From: Chryseobacterium sp. JV274
Lineage (GTDB): Bacteria; Bacteroidota; Bacteroidia; Flavobacteriales; Weeksellaceae
Assembly (NCBI RefSeq): GCF_903969135.1
Contig: NZ_LR824569.1
Span: 1,054,001-1,118,000, forward strand
DNA: 64,000 bases
Reading direction: 5' to 3'
A program made the position numbers and the translations under genes. Shown here piece by piece: positions 52,715-62,500 of the stretch (its first letter is position 1; each line of letters begins with the position of its first letter). Under the pieces are notes generated by a model. That model had not been told where the DNA came from. It did no database searches and saw only the letters and a program-made list of their open reading frames with translations.

Positions 52715-53115
52715 ATTTTTTTTGTTTTTAAAGCAAGTTTATGTCCTTCGAAAACCAATCCCCAAACAAGGATTCCTACAATCCAGAACCAGATTGGAGT
52801 AGGTAAAGAGGTCATCATATAGATGGTTATCAGTAGAAAAATGATTCCACAGATTACAGCTGCTGTAGATTTTCCGTTATTTGAGATTTTTGAGGCTGTA
52901 AATCCGGAAACAACTGCTGCTAAGGCATATGCCAGAATGATAAAAAACAGAGCCATAAAAGGAGCATCATTAATATATACCTTCAGCGCCTCCATATCTC
53001 CGGCGGCCGCTTCTGCGGGAGGAGGATACAGATAATGTCCTATTTTTTCTACGACTGTAATACAAATTGAGCCCACAAGAAGCCCCACCACTACAGCTAA
53101 TATTCTTCTCAGCAT
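52711..53115 (-). CDS. Hypothetical four-helix membrane protein
   Basis: A 134-aa integral membrane protein with hydrophobic helices at about 3-24, 52-70, 83-102 and 107-124. The region PPPAEAAAGDMEALKVYIND is between the first two helices. Small alanine-rich membrane proteins of this type are frequent in Bacteroidota. The function is unknown. It starts two bases before the stop region of the gene at 53118 and overlaps the next VOC gene by four bases. Confidence 0.75.
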   Translation of the reverse strand: MLRRILAVVVGLLVGSICITVVEKIGHYLYPPPAEAAAGDMEALKVYINDAPFMALFFIILAYALAAVVSGFTASKISNNGKSTAAVICGIIFLLITIYMMTSLPTPIWFWIVGILVWGLVFEGHKLALKTKKI

Positions 53116-53117
53116 GG

Positions 53118-53588
53118 TTACTGGTTTTTTAAATGGGTTTTAAACGCTATAGTTCCATCATAGCTTTTCCAGTCTCCTATAAGCTCAATATATTGCCCTT
53201 CAATTTTTTCTGTTTTCTTATTCCACTTAAAATTGTAGACAAATCTTCCCTTAAAAAGTCCTGAATGTTTCCCTTTATTCTCTTCTGCCAGTTCATATTC
53301 CCCAAACACGGTTCCTTGCTTCCTGGAATCTTTATATTTTGAAATGGTAATCTTACCTTCAAATTTTGTGTAGTTGGTATCCACAAGGGAATATCCTGAA
53401 ACAAAATACTCCTGGTCATTCTTTTTATTCTGTTCAGAAATATTGATCTTAAGTTTCAGTTCCTGGCCTTTGTTTCCAATAGTTCCAAGATAAGGTTTGC
53501 TGTTATTCAGCCAGGTATTTGAAATATCCGGCATCTGCCCCCATACAAAATTGGCCGCCAGAAGGAAGAGTAATAAAAGTTTTTTCAT
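53118..53588 (-). CDS. Hypothetical secreted protein
   Basis: A 156-aa exported protein. The ATG at 53588 opens a signal peptide MKKLLLLFLLAANFVWGQ. The mature part is a beta-rich domain (GYSLVDTNYTKFEGKITISK, GTVFGEYELAEENKGKHSGL, and IEGQYIELIGDWKSYDGTI at the end), lipocalin-like in pattern but not assigned. An earlier ATG at 53609 would overlap the DUF1569 gene. It probably belongs to the same operon as the four genes downstream. Confidence 0.75.
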   Translation of the reverse strand: MKKLLLLFLLAANFVWGQMPDISNTWLNNSKPYLGTIGNKGQELKLKINISEQNKKNDQEYFVSGYSLVDTNYTKFEGKITISKYKDSRKQGTVFGEYELAEENKGKHSGLFKGRFVYNFKWNKKTEKIEGQYIELIGDWKSYDGTIAFKTHLKNQ

Positions 53589-53598
53589 GCTGTGTGTT

Positions 53599-54054
53599 TT
53601 AAACGCCAAATTGTGACAGATGGTGGTTCAGATGTTTAGCAAACATATTGTTCCACTCCTGAGCTTTTAATTTTCCGAAAGAAAAAGATTCTTTCCCATC
53701 AAAAGCGTCTGCCCCCAATTGCTGTGTCTTCTGAATAAAACCAATCAGTCTTGTTTTTTCTTCGTGAAAGTTTTTTCTGGTAGTCACCAAAAACTGTGGA
53801 GCCGTAGGAGAATCTCTTGGATATGCTTTCTCTCCTACTACTTTAGATTTCACGAAGGTTTTTAATATAAATTTTGCAATAGATCCCGGTTTTTTATGTT
53901 TTTCCGGCTCATAAATCATCTCATAGGTTATACAGCAGTGTGCCAACATCTGGTCTACCGTCATTTTTCCCCATAAACCATGGGTGTCTTCTACCAATTT
54001 GTTTATCCTATCAATATAATTTTGAGCATCTTTTGCATCAAATACATTTTCCAT
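53599..54054 (-). CDS. DUF1569 (DinB-like) family protein
   Basis: A 151-aa four-helix-bundle protein of DUF1569, related to DinB. Histidines that could bind metal are in KMTVDQMLAHCCITYEMIY near 37-55 (with H45) and in KHLNHHLSQFGV at the end. It is probably the first gene of an operon 54054 to 51782 that also contains a secreted protein, a membrane protein, a VOC and a SRPBCC gene. Role unknown. Confidence 0.87.
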   Translation of the reverse strand: MENVFDAKDAQNYIDRINKLVEDTHGLWGKMTVDQMLAHCCITYEMIYEPEKHKKPGSIAKFILKTFVKSKVVGEKAYPRDSPTAPQFLVTTRKNFHEEKTRLIGFIQKTQQLGADAFDGKESFSFGKLKAQEWNNMFAKHLNHHLSQFGV

Positions 54055-54503
54055 ATAATTTCTATTTTACTATGGACAAATATATCAGTTTTTTTGTTTG
54101 ATTTTATCGTTGGTTGAAAAAAGGAAAGAAGAAATTATTGCAATTACTCATTAGAGGACTTACACAGTACTGAGCATTTGAAATACAAGACAAGAAACTG
54201 CTTACCAAATGATTATTGGTTATTAATTAACCTGAATTCCAATGAAGAAAATAATCTGATTTTTTTTACGCAAGAGTCGCAAAATATTTTTTTAGTTTGA
54301 AAATAATTTTGTTCGCAATGGCATTACATTCAGCGGAAACTATAATCAAACCTTGTTAAACGGAGTGCCTTTGTGATCGGAAAATTAAAAGATATTCTTC
54401 AATATAACTTTGCAAACATTAAAGATAATATTGTATAAAATCATGACAAACAATCTTATTTCTAATTAAGGTTAATTGATATCGGCGATTAGTCCCTCTA
54501 CGA
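54055..54503. other. 449-bp intergenic region without a supported gene
   Basis: AT-rich. Around 54270-54385 it contains pieces such as ACGCAAGAGTCGCAAAATATT and ACGGAGTGCCTTTGTGATCGG-like text that resemble a decayed intergenic repeat also seen near 10812-10875. No open frame, terminator or promoter stood out. Confidence 0.4.
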
Positions 54504-55712
54504 CTACTCAACATCCTCCGGAGAAGTGTTCTCAACTGCAATTTCCTGTGGTGCCGCTTTTCTGAAAATAAACCAAAGTTTGATCTTTAAAGCAATCCAG
54601 CCAATAATGGCGTATACCACTAAAAGGATACTTAAATGTTTCAGGTAAGGAAATGTAAGTTCTACGGATCCTTTTTGAATTAATAAGATTTTGAAAGCCT
54701 GCAAGAAAGGGGTTAATGGAATAATATTGGCGATGAACTGAACGAAAGCAGGCATCGCATTCAATGGCCATGTAAAACCACTGATAATGAAAGCCGGTGA
54801 GGCAATCACCATCAAAATCTGTGTTGCTTTCAATGCATCGGGAATCAGAATACTGATAAATACTCCCAAAAATGAAACTGATCCTACAAAGACCGCTGTC
54901 AGGAGAATAAAATTAAATATTCCTTCAGGCATCGGAACATGGAAAATCATGTGCATAAAGTAATAAATACCTACAATGAGAATAGAAAATACCCAGATAG
55001 GGATCACTTTTATCAGCATGGTTGGGAAGGCCCATTTTTTCATTTTCAGGTATTCTTTCACGAAAGAACCTCTTTCAAATTCGGCGGCAAAACTTACGGC
55101 CATAGCTAATAAGATCACCTGCTGCAATACTACTGCCAGCATTGCCGGCCACATGAAGATCAGGTAGTTTCCGGTAGTATTGAAAAGAGTAATGTAATTG
55201 GCTTTGAAAGGCTCATATTGTGTTGCTGCCTTTGCTGCAGGCATTCCTGCCTTTTGAAGTCCTTTGATGGATGCTCCGGCAGAGAATGTTCCTATGGTCA
55301 GCTGAAGAGCTTTGGAGGCAAAATTTGCCGTTAAAACATTTCCTGTATTGATATAAACATTCAGTTCGGGATATTTTTTCTGAAGCATGTCTCCTTCAAA
55401 TCTTGAGGGAATAATCACTACAGCGGCAGCTTCATGTCTGATCACCTCATCTTTGATGCTCAGAGGTTCCTGCAGATATCTGATAATCCTGATGCTTTTA
55501 TTATCATCCAGCATTTCCGTCAACTGGTTAGACAGCGGAGTATTATCCCTGTCGACCACCAATACGGGAGTATTTTCAACTTTTCCGCTTTTGTAGACAA
55601 ACCCCAGCAAGGTTGCATAAAAAACCGGTGCCAAAAAGAACACGGTTCTTAAGGTAGAATTGCCGATAAAAAGTTTGAACTCACGTTTTAAAAGACGGAA
55701 AAATTCTTTCAT
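54504..55712 (-). CDS. ABC-2 type transporter permease
   Basis: A 402-aa permease of the ABC2_membrane_3 type (YhhJ-like). One N-terminal helix (about 19-38) is followed by a large periplasmic domain (VLVVDRDNTPLSNQLTEML) and a group of five or six helices from about 180 to 375. It is the last gene of a TolC-HlyD-permease operon and would export a drug, lipid or other small substrate across the inner membrane. No ATP-binding subunit is encoded here or next to it, and many operons of this type carry a second permease. Confidence 0.9.
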   Translation of the reverse strand: MKEFFRLLKREFKLFIGNSTLRTVFFLAPVFYATLLGFVYKSGKVENTPVLVVDRDNTPLSNQLTEMLDDNKSIRIIRYLQEPLSIKDEVIRHEAAAVVIIPSRFEGDMLQKKYPELNVYINTGNVLTANFASKALQLTIGTFSAGASIKGLQKAGMPAAKAATQYEPFKANYITLFNTTGNYLIFMWPAMLAVVLQQVILLAMAVSFAAEFERGSFVKEYLKMKKWAFPTMLIKVIPIWVFSILIVGIYYFMHMIFHVPMPEGIFNFILLTAVFVGSVSFLGVFISILIPDALKATQILMVIASPAFIISGFTWPLNAMPAFVQFIANIIPLTPFLQAFKILLIQKGSVELTFPYLKHLSILLVVYAIIGWIALKIKLWFIFRKAAPQEIAVENTSPEDVE

Positions 55713-55778
55713 CTGTAGATTTTTATATGTTAAAGAACAACATGAAATTCAATAGAAGTTTCATCCGTTCTTTTCAAT

Positions 55779-56738
55779 TTATTTCAGGATTACATTAGCA
55801 TTGACTAAAATACTTTTAGCCTTATTCATGTCTTTAGGTTTTACTTTGATCTCATAGATCGCATCCTGCAACTGATAATCAGGGTAAGCCGTTGTAATAT
55901 CCGCATACTTTGTAAGCTGTTTGATGTATACAATGTTTCCTGTAAGATTTTCTTTATTATAAACGATCTGCATCGTAACCTCCTGCCCTTTTTTATATTT
56001 TGAAATAGCACTTTCCGGGATCGTAAATCTGAAATAGGTACTTTCCGGAATATATCCGTTAAACAAGGCAAAACCAGCTGTTGCCAGCTCTCCTGTATTT
56101 AAACTGATGGTTTCTATTTCCATGTCGTTGGTGGCAATGATGTATCTTTCGGAATAGGCTACATTGGCTTCCTGCAAAGCTCCTTTGGCCTGTGATGCCT
56201 GTCCTGCTGCCATCTCTATTTTCTCAAAACGGGTTCCTCTGTTTACGTCATCCAGCTCTGCTACAACCGCATCATATTGTGCTTTTGCACCCTGCAGTTT
56301 TGCATAGATTTCGTCATGAGCCTGCGGAGACATTAAACTGTCACGGAACATATTGTTTGCTCTTTTGTAAGATTTCTGAGCAAATTCATATTGCTCTTTC
56401 AAACCTTTATATTTGGCCTGAAGCTGTCTCAACTGATCGGATGTCGCTCCATTTTTTGCCATTTGCTCCTGGGCTGAAGCAGCGTTTACTGCGCCCTGTG
56501 CCTGTGCTATTTTTGCAGACACTTCAGGTACGTCAAGCTGAGCCAAAGTATCTCCTTTTTTCACCGTCTGACCTTCGGAAACGTATATTTTTAAGATCCT
56601 TCCGGTAACTTTTGGGGCAAAAGAGATCACATCCTTCTTGGTTTTTCCTTCAGGTTCTTTGGTCTTTTCATTTTTTTTGTCACAGCTCCCCAACAAAAAC
56701 AGAGCAGCGAAGAGTATAGATATATTTTTATGCATCAT
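55779..56738 (-). CDS. HlyD-family membrane fusion lipoprotein
   Basis: A 319-aa periplasmic adaptor. Lipobox LLGSC places the acylated Cys at 19 (counting the first of two Mets). After it comes a biotinyl/lipoyl-like half (ISFAPKVTGRILKIYVSEGQTVKKGDTLAQLD in separate motifs), a coiled-coil hairpin at about 75-190 rich in Ala/Gln/Lys, and the second half. It joins the permease to TolC. It follows the TolC stop by about 8 bases. Confidence 0.92.
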   Translation of the reverse strand: MMHKNISILFAALFLLGSCDKKNEKTKEPEGKTKKDVISFAPKVTGRILKIYVSEGQTVKKGDTLAQLDVPEVSAKIAQAQGAVNAASAQEQMAKNGATSDQLRQLQAKYKGLKEQYEFAQKSYKRANNMFRDSLMSPQAHDEIYAKLQGAKAQYDAVVAELDDVNRGTRFEKIEMAAGQASQAKGALQEANVAYSERYIIATNDMEIETISLNTGELATAGFALFNGYIPESTYFRFTIPESAISKYKKGQEVTMQIVYNKENLTGNIVYIKQLTKYADITTAYPDYQLQDAIYEIKVKPKDMNKAKSILVNANVILK

Positions 56739-56746
56739 TTAAATTT

Positions 56747-58165
56747 TTAAGGGATTAAATAAAATTTGGTGATATCCAGTTCCTGGGTAGATCTCATCAG
56801 TTCTATTCCCGCTCTTCTCTGGTTGAAAATGGCATTCTGATATTCAAGTTCAACAGCTTCAAGATCGTTTTCTGCATCAATAAGCTGAGAAGATTTGCTC
56901 ATTCCGTACCTGAATTCTTTTTCTGCCTGTACGAGTGCATTTTTTGCCAGTTCTTTTTCTTTGGCTTTTAAGGTAATCTGAGCGGAAGCTATATCATAAT
57001 TGGTTTGATTATTAGCCAGATTCAATGTCAGTTTTTTCAGTGCATCTTCTTTCTGGTTCTGTAATACTTCTTTTCCTACCTTAGCTGTTTCTTCAGCGTG
57101 TTTTCCTTCTTTACCATCAAAAATTTCCCACTTAAACCCTACTCCTGCTGTAATTAATGGAAATACGTTGATATTATTGGGTCTCCAGTCCAGTTTTTTT
57201 CCTTCATAACCAAGTAGTGGAACTGCCGGGATTACATTTTCTGAAGATTTGATCCTGTTTCCGTACAAGCCGATATAATATGCGGAAGCCATCAGCTGTA
57301 CTTTAGGAATCATCCATGTTCTTTCAGCCTTTATTTTATAGTCTGCTGCACTTATCCCATGTTCCAATGCACGGATTTCAGCTCTCTGCTCTATTCCTTT
57401 TTCTGCCGCAAGCAATTCTACAGGAGATAATACCGGATCAATCATTCTGAGCCTTTCTCTGCTGATTCCTGTTAAAATATAAAGCTGGGTAAGAAGCAGT
57501 TCTTTCTTCCCTTCATATTCTACCATTTTTGCATCTAAGGTGGCCTGAGCCAGTTCGATTTTCTTATGGTCATAAGGAGTAATCAAACCGTAGCCAAGCG
57601 CTTTATCGGCAGTTTTTCTGTTGATATCTAGTCTTTTTTTGCTTTCATCCAGCACTTTTTTAGACTGATGAATCAAGGCTAGCTGATCATATGCTCTGGA
57701 AATACCGGCAATCACTTCATCTTTTGTTTTCTCCAGCAGAATATCTTCAGATTTCTTCTTTTCTTCAACTGCTTTTTTCATGTACTTTACCTTCCCTCCG
57801 GAATACAACAGCATTTTGGCATCTGCCTTGGCAATACCTGAAAATCCTGATACATTGAAATTATTGTTAAAAGCTCCTTCCGGAATATTGATAAAGGGAG
57901 CGAGATTGATTTCCGGTGACGTAAGTCTTGCTGTTCCGTTAAGATAGCCGGCTTTACCACTCAATTCCAGGGTAGGAAGAAAGATGTCTTTCAGTTTGTG
58001 TTCGTCAAGATCGGTAAGTTTGTTTTGGATAACCTGCATTTTGAGGTTCGAATCCCGAACCATAGCACTATCCAGAAGTTCTTTAAAATCCGGCGCAGAC
58101 TGTGCCCAGCCAAAAGCGGGGAAAGCAAAAAAACTAAACGTAAAAATCAATAAATTGTTTTTCAT
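56747..58165 (-). CDS. TolC-family outer membrane efflux protein
   Basis: A 472-aa outer-membrane channel subunit with signal peptide (cleavage near FGWAQS). Two OEP repeats of long coiled helices can be seen, about 30-230 and 270-470. It provides the exit duct for the HlyD/ABC permease system encoded downstream. This gene is first in the operon; no TetR regulator is next to it, only a repeat-rich region upstream. Confidence 0.93.
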   Translation of the reverse strand: MKNNLLIFTFSFFAFPAFGWAQSAPDFKELLDSAMVRDSNLKMQVIQNKLTDLDEHKLKDIFLPTLELSGKAGYLNGTARLTSPEINLAPFINIPEGAFNNNFNVSGFSGIAKADAKMLLYSGGKVKYMKKAVEEKKKSEDILLEKTKDEVIAGISRAYDQLALIHQSKKVLDESKKRLDINRKTADKALGYGLITPYDHKKIELAQATLDAKMVEYEGKKELLLTQLYILTGISRERLRMIDPVLSPVELLAAEKGIEQRAEIRALEHGISAADYKIKAERTWMIPKVQLMASAYYIGLYGNRIKSSENVIPAVPLLGYEGKKLDWRPNNINVFPLITAGVGFKWEIFDGKEGKHAEETAKVGKEVLQNQKEDALKKLTLNLANNQTNYDIASAQITLKAKEKELAKNALVQAEKEFRYGMSKSSQLIDAENDLEAVELEYQNAIFNQRRAGIELMRSTQELDITKFYLIP

Positions 58166-58540
58166 GGTTTATGTTTATAACAAATATAATGCAAAAAAAG
58201 ATAAAATCCTTTAAGATAATTCTACAATATGGTGAATTTAAAGTAAGTTTAAAATGTGTTTAAATTTAACACCTTATAAAATAAAGTTTTGGGTGAATCG
58301 TTTAAATGTTAATTAAAAACTAAAAAACTTTGAAAAAAAATTTAACTCTACTTTTTTCACAATAATTCTAAAGCAATTTTATCGAGAAATAAAAGGATTT
58401 AAAAGTACTCGACCGGAAAAACAAGCTTTAGTATTTTATTCTGAATTTTGAGATTTAGATTCCTGCGGAATGACAAACTTGGATGGGAGACACCGAAAAT
58501 TACAATCTTTTCAATTAGCAAAATTTGCGAGAAACAATAT

Positions 58541-58625
58541 TCAATAGGAACGGACTATCATCCTGAGCGGAGACGAAGGGAGTCCGTTTGATAAAAGATC
58601 AAATTTCTATCGGCTTTAGCCAAAA
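58541..58625. repeat. GGCTTTAGCC-type palindromic repeat, copy E (inverted)
   Basis: Reads TCAATAGGAACGGACTATCA, TCCTGAGCGGAGACGAAGGG, AGTCCGTTTG and ends CGGCTTTAGCCAAA. ACGGACT and AGTCCGT pair as in copy A, of which this is almost the reverse complement. Confidence 0.8.
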
Positions 58626-58861
58626 AATATATTACAACGTCATGTCTGCAAATACATTATGCATCGGTTTAAGCTTGTTCGCAAAGGTGTTTCACTTGGC
58701 TAAGATAATGGAAGAATCAATTAATAGGAATTTGGTTTTACCAAAACTTATAGTTAATCATAACAATATAAATAAAAATTGATTCTGAATTTTGGAAGCT
58801 GGATTCTTGCGGAATGACAAACGAGACGTTGAATTATTCAATCTGATACTGTATAAAAACG

Positions 58862-58892
58862 AAAACTCCCCACATTGCTGTGAGGAGTTTTC
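58862..58892 (-). terminator. Terminator of the ecotin gene
   Basis: AAAACTCC and GGAGTTTT, with CACA/TGTG inside, form a stem about 22 bases after the ecotin stop. T-rich on the minus strand. Confidence 0.75.
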
Positions 58893-58914
58893 TGTATAAT
58901 TATAATAAGCTGAT

Positions 58915-59403
58915 TTATCTTTGAACTGCTTTTTTCATGCCAGCATCCGGACGTAAAATTCTGTAACGAACTTCAATATCTTTCGGTACATAAAATACCA
59001 ATGGAAGTTTACTGTTGTATCTTACAGTTTCAGGCTTTAGGGTAACAAACTTTTTAGTCTGTTTCTGCCCTGGACATCCCATAAGAGTTCCTGCTGTTTC
59101 TCCTTTAGACTCTACTTCATAATAATTGTAGCCCCATCCCTGAAGATCCTGAGTTTTCATTTCTCCCATCAGGAAATAATTGTTACAATCTAACATTTTT
59201 TCAGCACCTACAAAAAGTTCAACTTTTAAATCGTTTTCGTTTTTTGCTACGGGAAGCTGAATATATACTTGTTTATATCCTTCTTTAGCTTTGGGGAACA
59301 TTTCAATCTGTAGTTTTTCAAACTTTTCTGCTTTCTTTTGCGCGAAAGCATTTACTCCAGCCATCAATACCAATCCAGTAATTAAAGTTTTAGAAAATTT
59401 CAT
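58915..59403 (-). CDS. eco: Ecotin, serine protease inhibitor
   Basis: A 162-aa periplasmic dimeric inhibitor of trypsin-fold serine proteases. The signal peptide MKFSKTLITGLVLMAGVNAFAQ starts at the ATG at 59403; the frame extends upstream but without good reason. The reactive loop is visible as GTLMGCPGQ, with Met at P1 as in E. coli ecotin, and Cys residues in LDCNNYFL and GCPG for the disulfide. The conserved ends VYIQLP and LVFYVPKDIEVRYRIL support the call. It lies next to an alpha-2-macroglobulin-like gene but has its own terminator and is separated by another. Confidence 0.93.
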   Translation of the reverse strand: MKFSKTLITGLVLMAGVNAFAQKKAEKFEKLQIEMFPKAKEGYKQVYIQLPVAKNENDLKVELFVGAEKMLDCNNYFLMGEMKTQDLQGWGYNYYEVESKGETAGTLMGCPGQKQTKKFVTLKPETVRYNSKLPLVFYVPKDIEVRYRILRPDAGMKKAVQR

Positions 59404-59512
59404 CTTTATAATTTTTTTAATTTCTACTAACCTAACTCCAAAAACCATTCCAGAATTAAACAATTGTTTGATTTTTCGATTTAATTCTATTTTTTTTTGA
59501 AATCTTTAAACA

Positions 59513-59546
59513 AAAACTGCAGTAAAAAATTACTGCAGTTTTTTTA
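59513..59546 (-). terminator. Terminator of the alpha-2-macroglobulin-like gene
   Basis: AAACTGCAGTAA and TTACTGCAGTTT form a 12-bp perfect stem around AAAA, followed on the minus strand by TTTGTTTAAAG. It separates the transcript from ecotin. Confidence 0.85.
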
Positions 59547-59550
59547 TACA

Positions 59551-62500
59551 TTATTCTGATATTGTCACATTACTTCCTTTTGTGTGAGCATTCATCTGTG
59601 GTGCATAGTAATTCTGCATGGTTGTAATTCCGTTGGAGAACTTCCCTGATGCATTGGAAACCACATCATATTCAAAAACATATTTTCCTTTTGGCATGTA
59701 CTGAATATAGAAGTTGGTAGAAGCATCTTTGGTGGACTGGTAGTATCCAAGATTATTTTTCCACTGATATCCGGATAATACATCTACAGGTTCAAATCCT
59801 GCCGCACGCATATCTTTAATGTGGATAAACTCCATCGCTCTGTCTGTATTCAGAATCATTCTTACGGTTACTTTATCTCCTACTTTCAATGGGGTTTCTG
59901 CTGAGATTTTCTGAAGTTCTTCACCGTTTACGGTTTTCACTTTTTTATAGAGTTCTTTCGTTACGGAAATATAATTCTCAGAAGATTTGATTTTATCGAG
60001 ATCTTCATAATACTGCCAGAACAATCCTCCCTGCACAATTCCTGGACCAGGTTTTGTAATAGTTACTGTCGCTAAGTTTTTATCTACGGCTTCTGGTTTT
60101 AAAGTTGACTTCACATAACCCGTGGCTTGTGTCTGAGGAGCTAATTCTTTTCCTCCCCAAACGACAGCAGCTTTATCACTTTCTGCTCCTGTCCATGATT
60201 TTCCTGAATTTAAAATAGTAAAAATCACTTCAGCTGTCCCTCTTGAGCTTCCCCATGAGTTCACTTCCTTCTGAGTTACCAGCCAGATTTTCATATCTTC
60301 AATAAAGCTTTGGTCATTAGATTTTAACTTGTTGAATGCTTCCAGTGCACCAGCATGGTTGACCACCTTTGAACCAAACCATCCCCAGTCATTAAGATTC
60401 TGCTTCCAGTAAACGCCTTGTGTTTTTGTATCCGTTGACGTTTCTTTAAGGTAAGTCATCAATTTATCAGATACATCTTTCAGACCATAATCATTCATTA
60501 ACAATGCTGCACGGTGAAGTCCGAAGAATGTGAAATCTGTAATCTTAGCTGTTTTTGCTTTTTGTTTAACTAACGTTTTCAGAGTAGCACCTTTTCCTTT
60601 CAACGGATATTGTTTTTCCCAATAGTTTCTGGTATCAAGATAATCCATAGCCCAGTTATTCCAAACGTTTCCTTTTTTTACATCAAAATACTTGTTGACC
60701 TCATTGTCTACATACTGAACCAGTTTAGCTGTCATAGCATTCTGGTCGGCACTTTGATAGTCTTTTACATTTTCTTTTAACCAAGAGTTGATCTTTCCTA
60801 AGTTTTTAAGAATATACAATGAGGTACCGTAAGAACTTGGATAACCAGGATACCATGAGAATCCACCATCCGGATTTTGCAGTTTTTTGAACTCATCCCA
60901 ATCCTGACTGATAGAATTTTTCATCGTATTGGCATCAAATAGTAATGCCAGTTTCTGCATCTGCTCCCCTTCATTTTTACTTTCCAGTACCCAAGGTGTT
61001 TCTTCCAGCAACAGTTGTTTCAGCTCCTGATTTTTTTCAAGATTTGAATTTAATAATCCTTTATTCTGATATTCTTCAAAAACCGTTTTCATTTTCGGAT
61101 TAGCTTTGAATATTTCTGAAGCCAGCACATCTGCGAACCATTTATTGAAGATCACATCTGCTGAATTATTCTGATCATTTTTCAGACTTGGAAGGGCAAA
61201 CATGATTTCCCAGATCGGATTGGTTGTCAGTTCTAACGTATTGGAAACATTAGAAGCTGTTGTGGATGTATTATTTTTAAGATTGTCCAACACAAATGTT
61301 TTGGTTTCTCCTTCTTTCACAAAAACCGGAACAGCATCCGTCACCAGCATTCTGTTGGGCAATACGGCAATGGCTTGCTGCTCACCGTCAGAATACTGAC
61401 CAGCTTTAGCAACCACTTTAAAAATAACAGAGGAAACATTTTCCGGAACCTTTAATTTCCATGTTAATGCACTGCTTCCATTTTCATTTAAACTAAAGTT
61501 TTGTACTCCTGAATTTATTCCAAATTTTGAAGAAATATTTTCATTGGTAAAGGCATCCAGAATTTGTAACTCTGCAGAACCATCCAGTTTTTTATCTGTA
61601 AGGTTAGATAACTTCGACTGCAGATTCAGCTCATCTCCTTCTCTCAGGAATCTTGGATAATTTGGAGTTACTGAGAATTCTTTTTGTGTTACCACTTCTT
61701 TTTCCAATGTAGCAGCTCTTGCATCTTTTGTGTGGGCAAGGAACATCAGTTTCCATTTTGTCAATGCTTCCGGAGAAGTGAATTCAAAACTTACGTTTCC
61801 TTCGGCATCTGTTTTAAGATCCGGATAGAAGAATGCTGTTTCGTTCAGGTTTTGGCGAACGGCCACTTTATCCAGTGCTTTTTCTTGATCATCTTTATCT
61901 AAAACACCATCTGCATTAGATGCCATTGCGTCTACCGCTTCGTTCATTACAACTTCTTTTGCTACGGATGCTCTTGCAGTTTTAAATTTTGCGCCAGCAA
62001 TTGGTGATGGCGGTGGTGCATAAGCCGGGGATTTAACTCCTTCCTGAATTACAACTCCTGCAACATTCCCCTGTAATGAATATAAAAAGTCACCATCAAA
62101 CCAGTTAAACTGTGGAACCTGTACATATTTGTCTTCAAAATATCTCAGTCTTTTCTGATAGTTCTGCTGTTGCAGATAATTGTTGATTCCGTAAGAAGTA
62201 ACAATCACAAATGGCGTGTACAATTTTCTCCAACTAAAGCTGTTTGCAGCAAACTGATCCAAAGACATATCGTACATATTGGCCAAGACCTCAGCATTAA
62301 TCTTTTCTTTATCGTTTCCGGTTACTTTTACCGTCCATTTTTCCTTAGAGTCCGGTTCTAGTTTATCTCTGAAGGTTACTGTTTCAATTTTTAAAGGTTT
62401 TTCTGTGTCTTTTATGTTTAAAGCTACAGATTCTGTTCTCACATCATTAAATGCAACCAGCTGGAACTGCAGATTCAGTGTGGACACACTTTTGTCTTTA

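Larger units (their letters stand above)
58166..58914. repeat. 749-bp intergenic region with several repeat families
   Basis: No supported gene. After an AT-rich start it holds GAGATTTAGATTCCTGCGGA and ATGACAAAC (about 58448-58477), copy E of the GGCTTTAGCC repeat (58541-58625), a segment TTCGCAAAGGTGTTTCACTTGG (about 58677-58698) and a second GGATTCTTGCGGAATGACAAA (about 58801-58822). Confidence 0.6.

Noticed and set aside
58588..58782. Open frame on the plus strand, 64 codons
   Set aside because: It covers the GGCTTTAGCC repeat and the repeat-derived text next to it, lacks a promoter and looks like chance.
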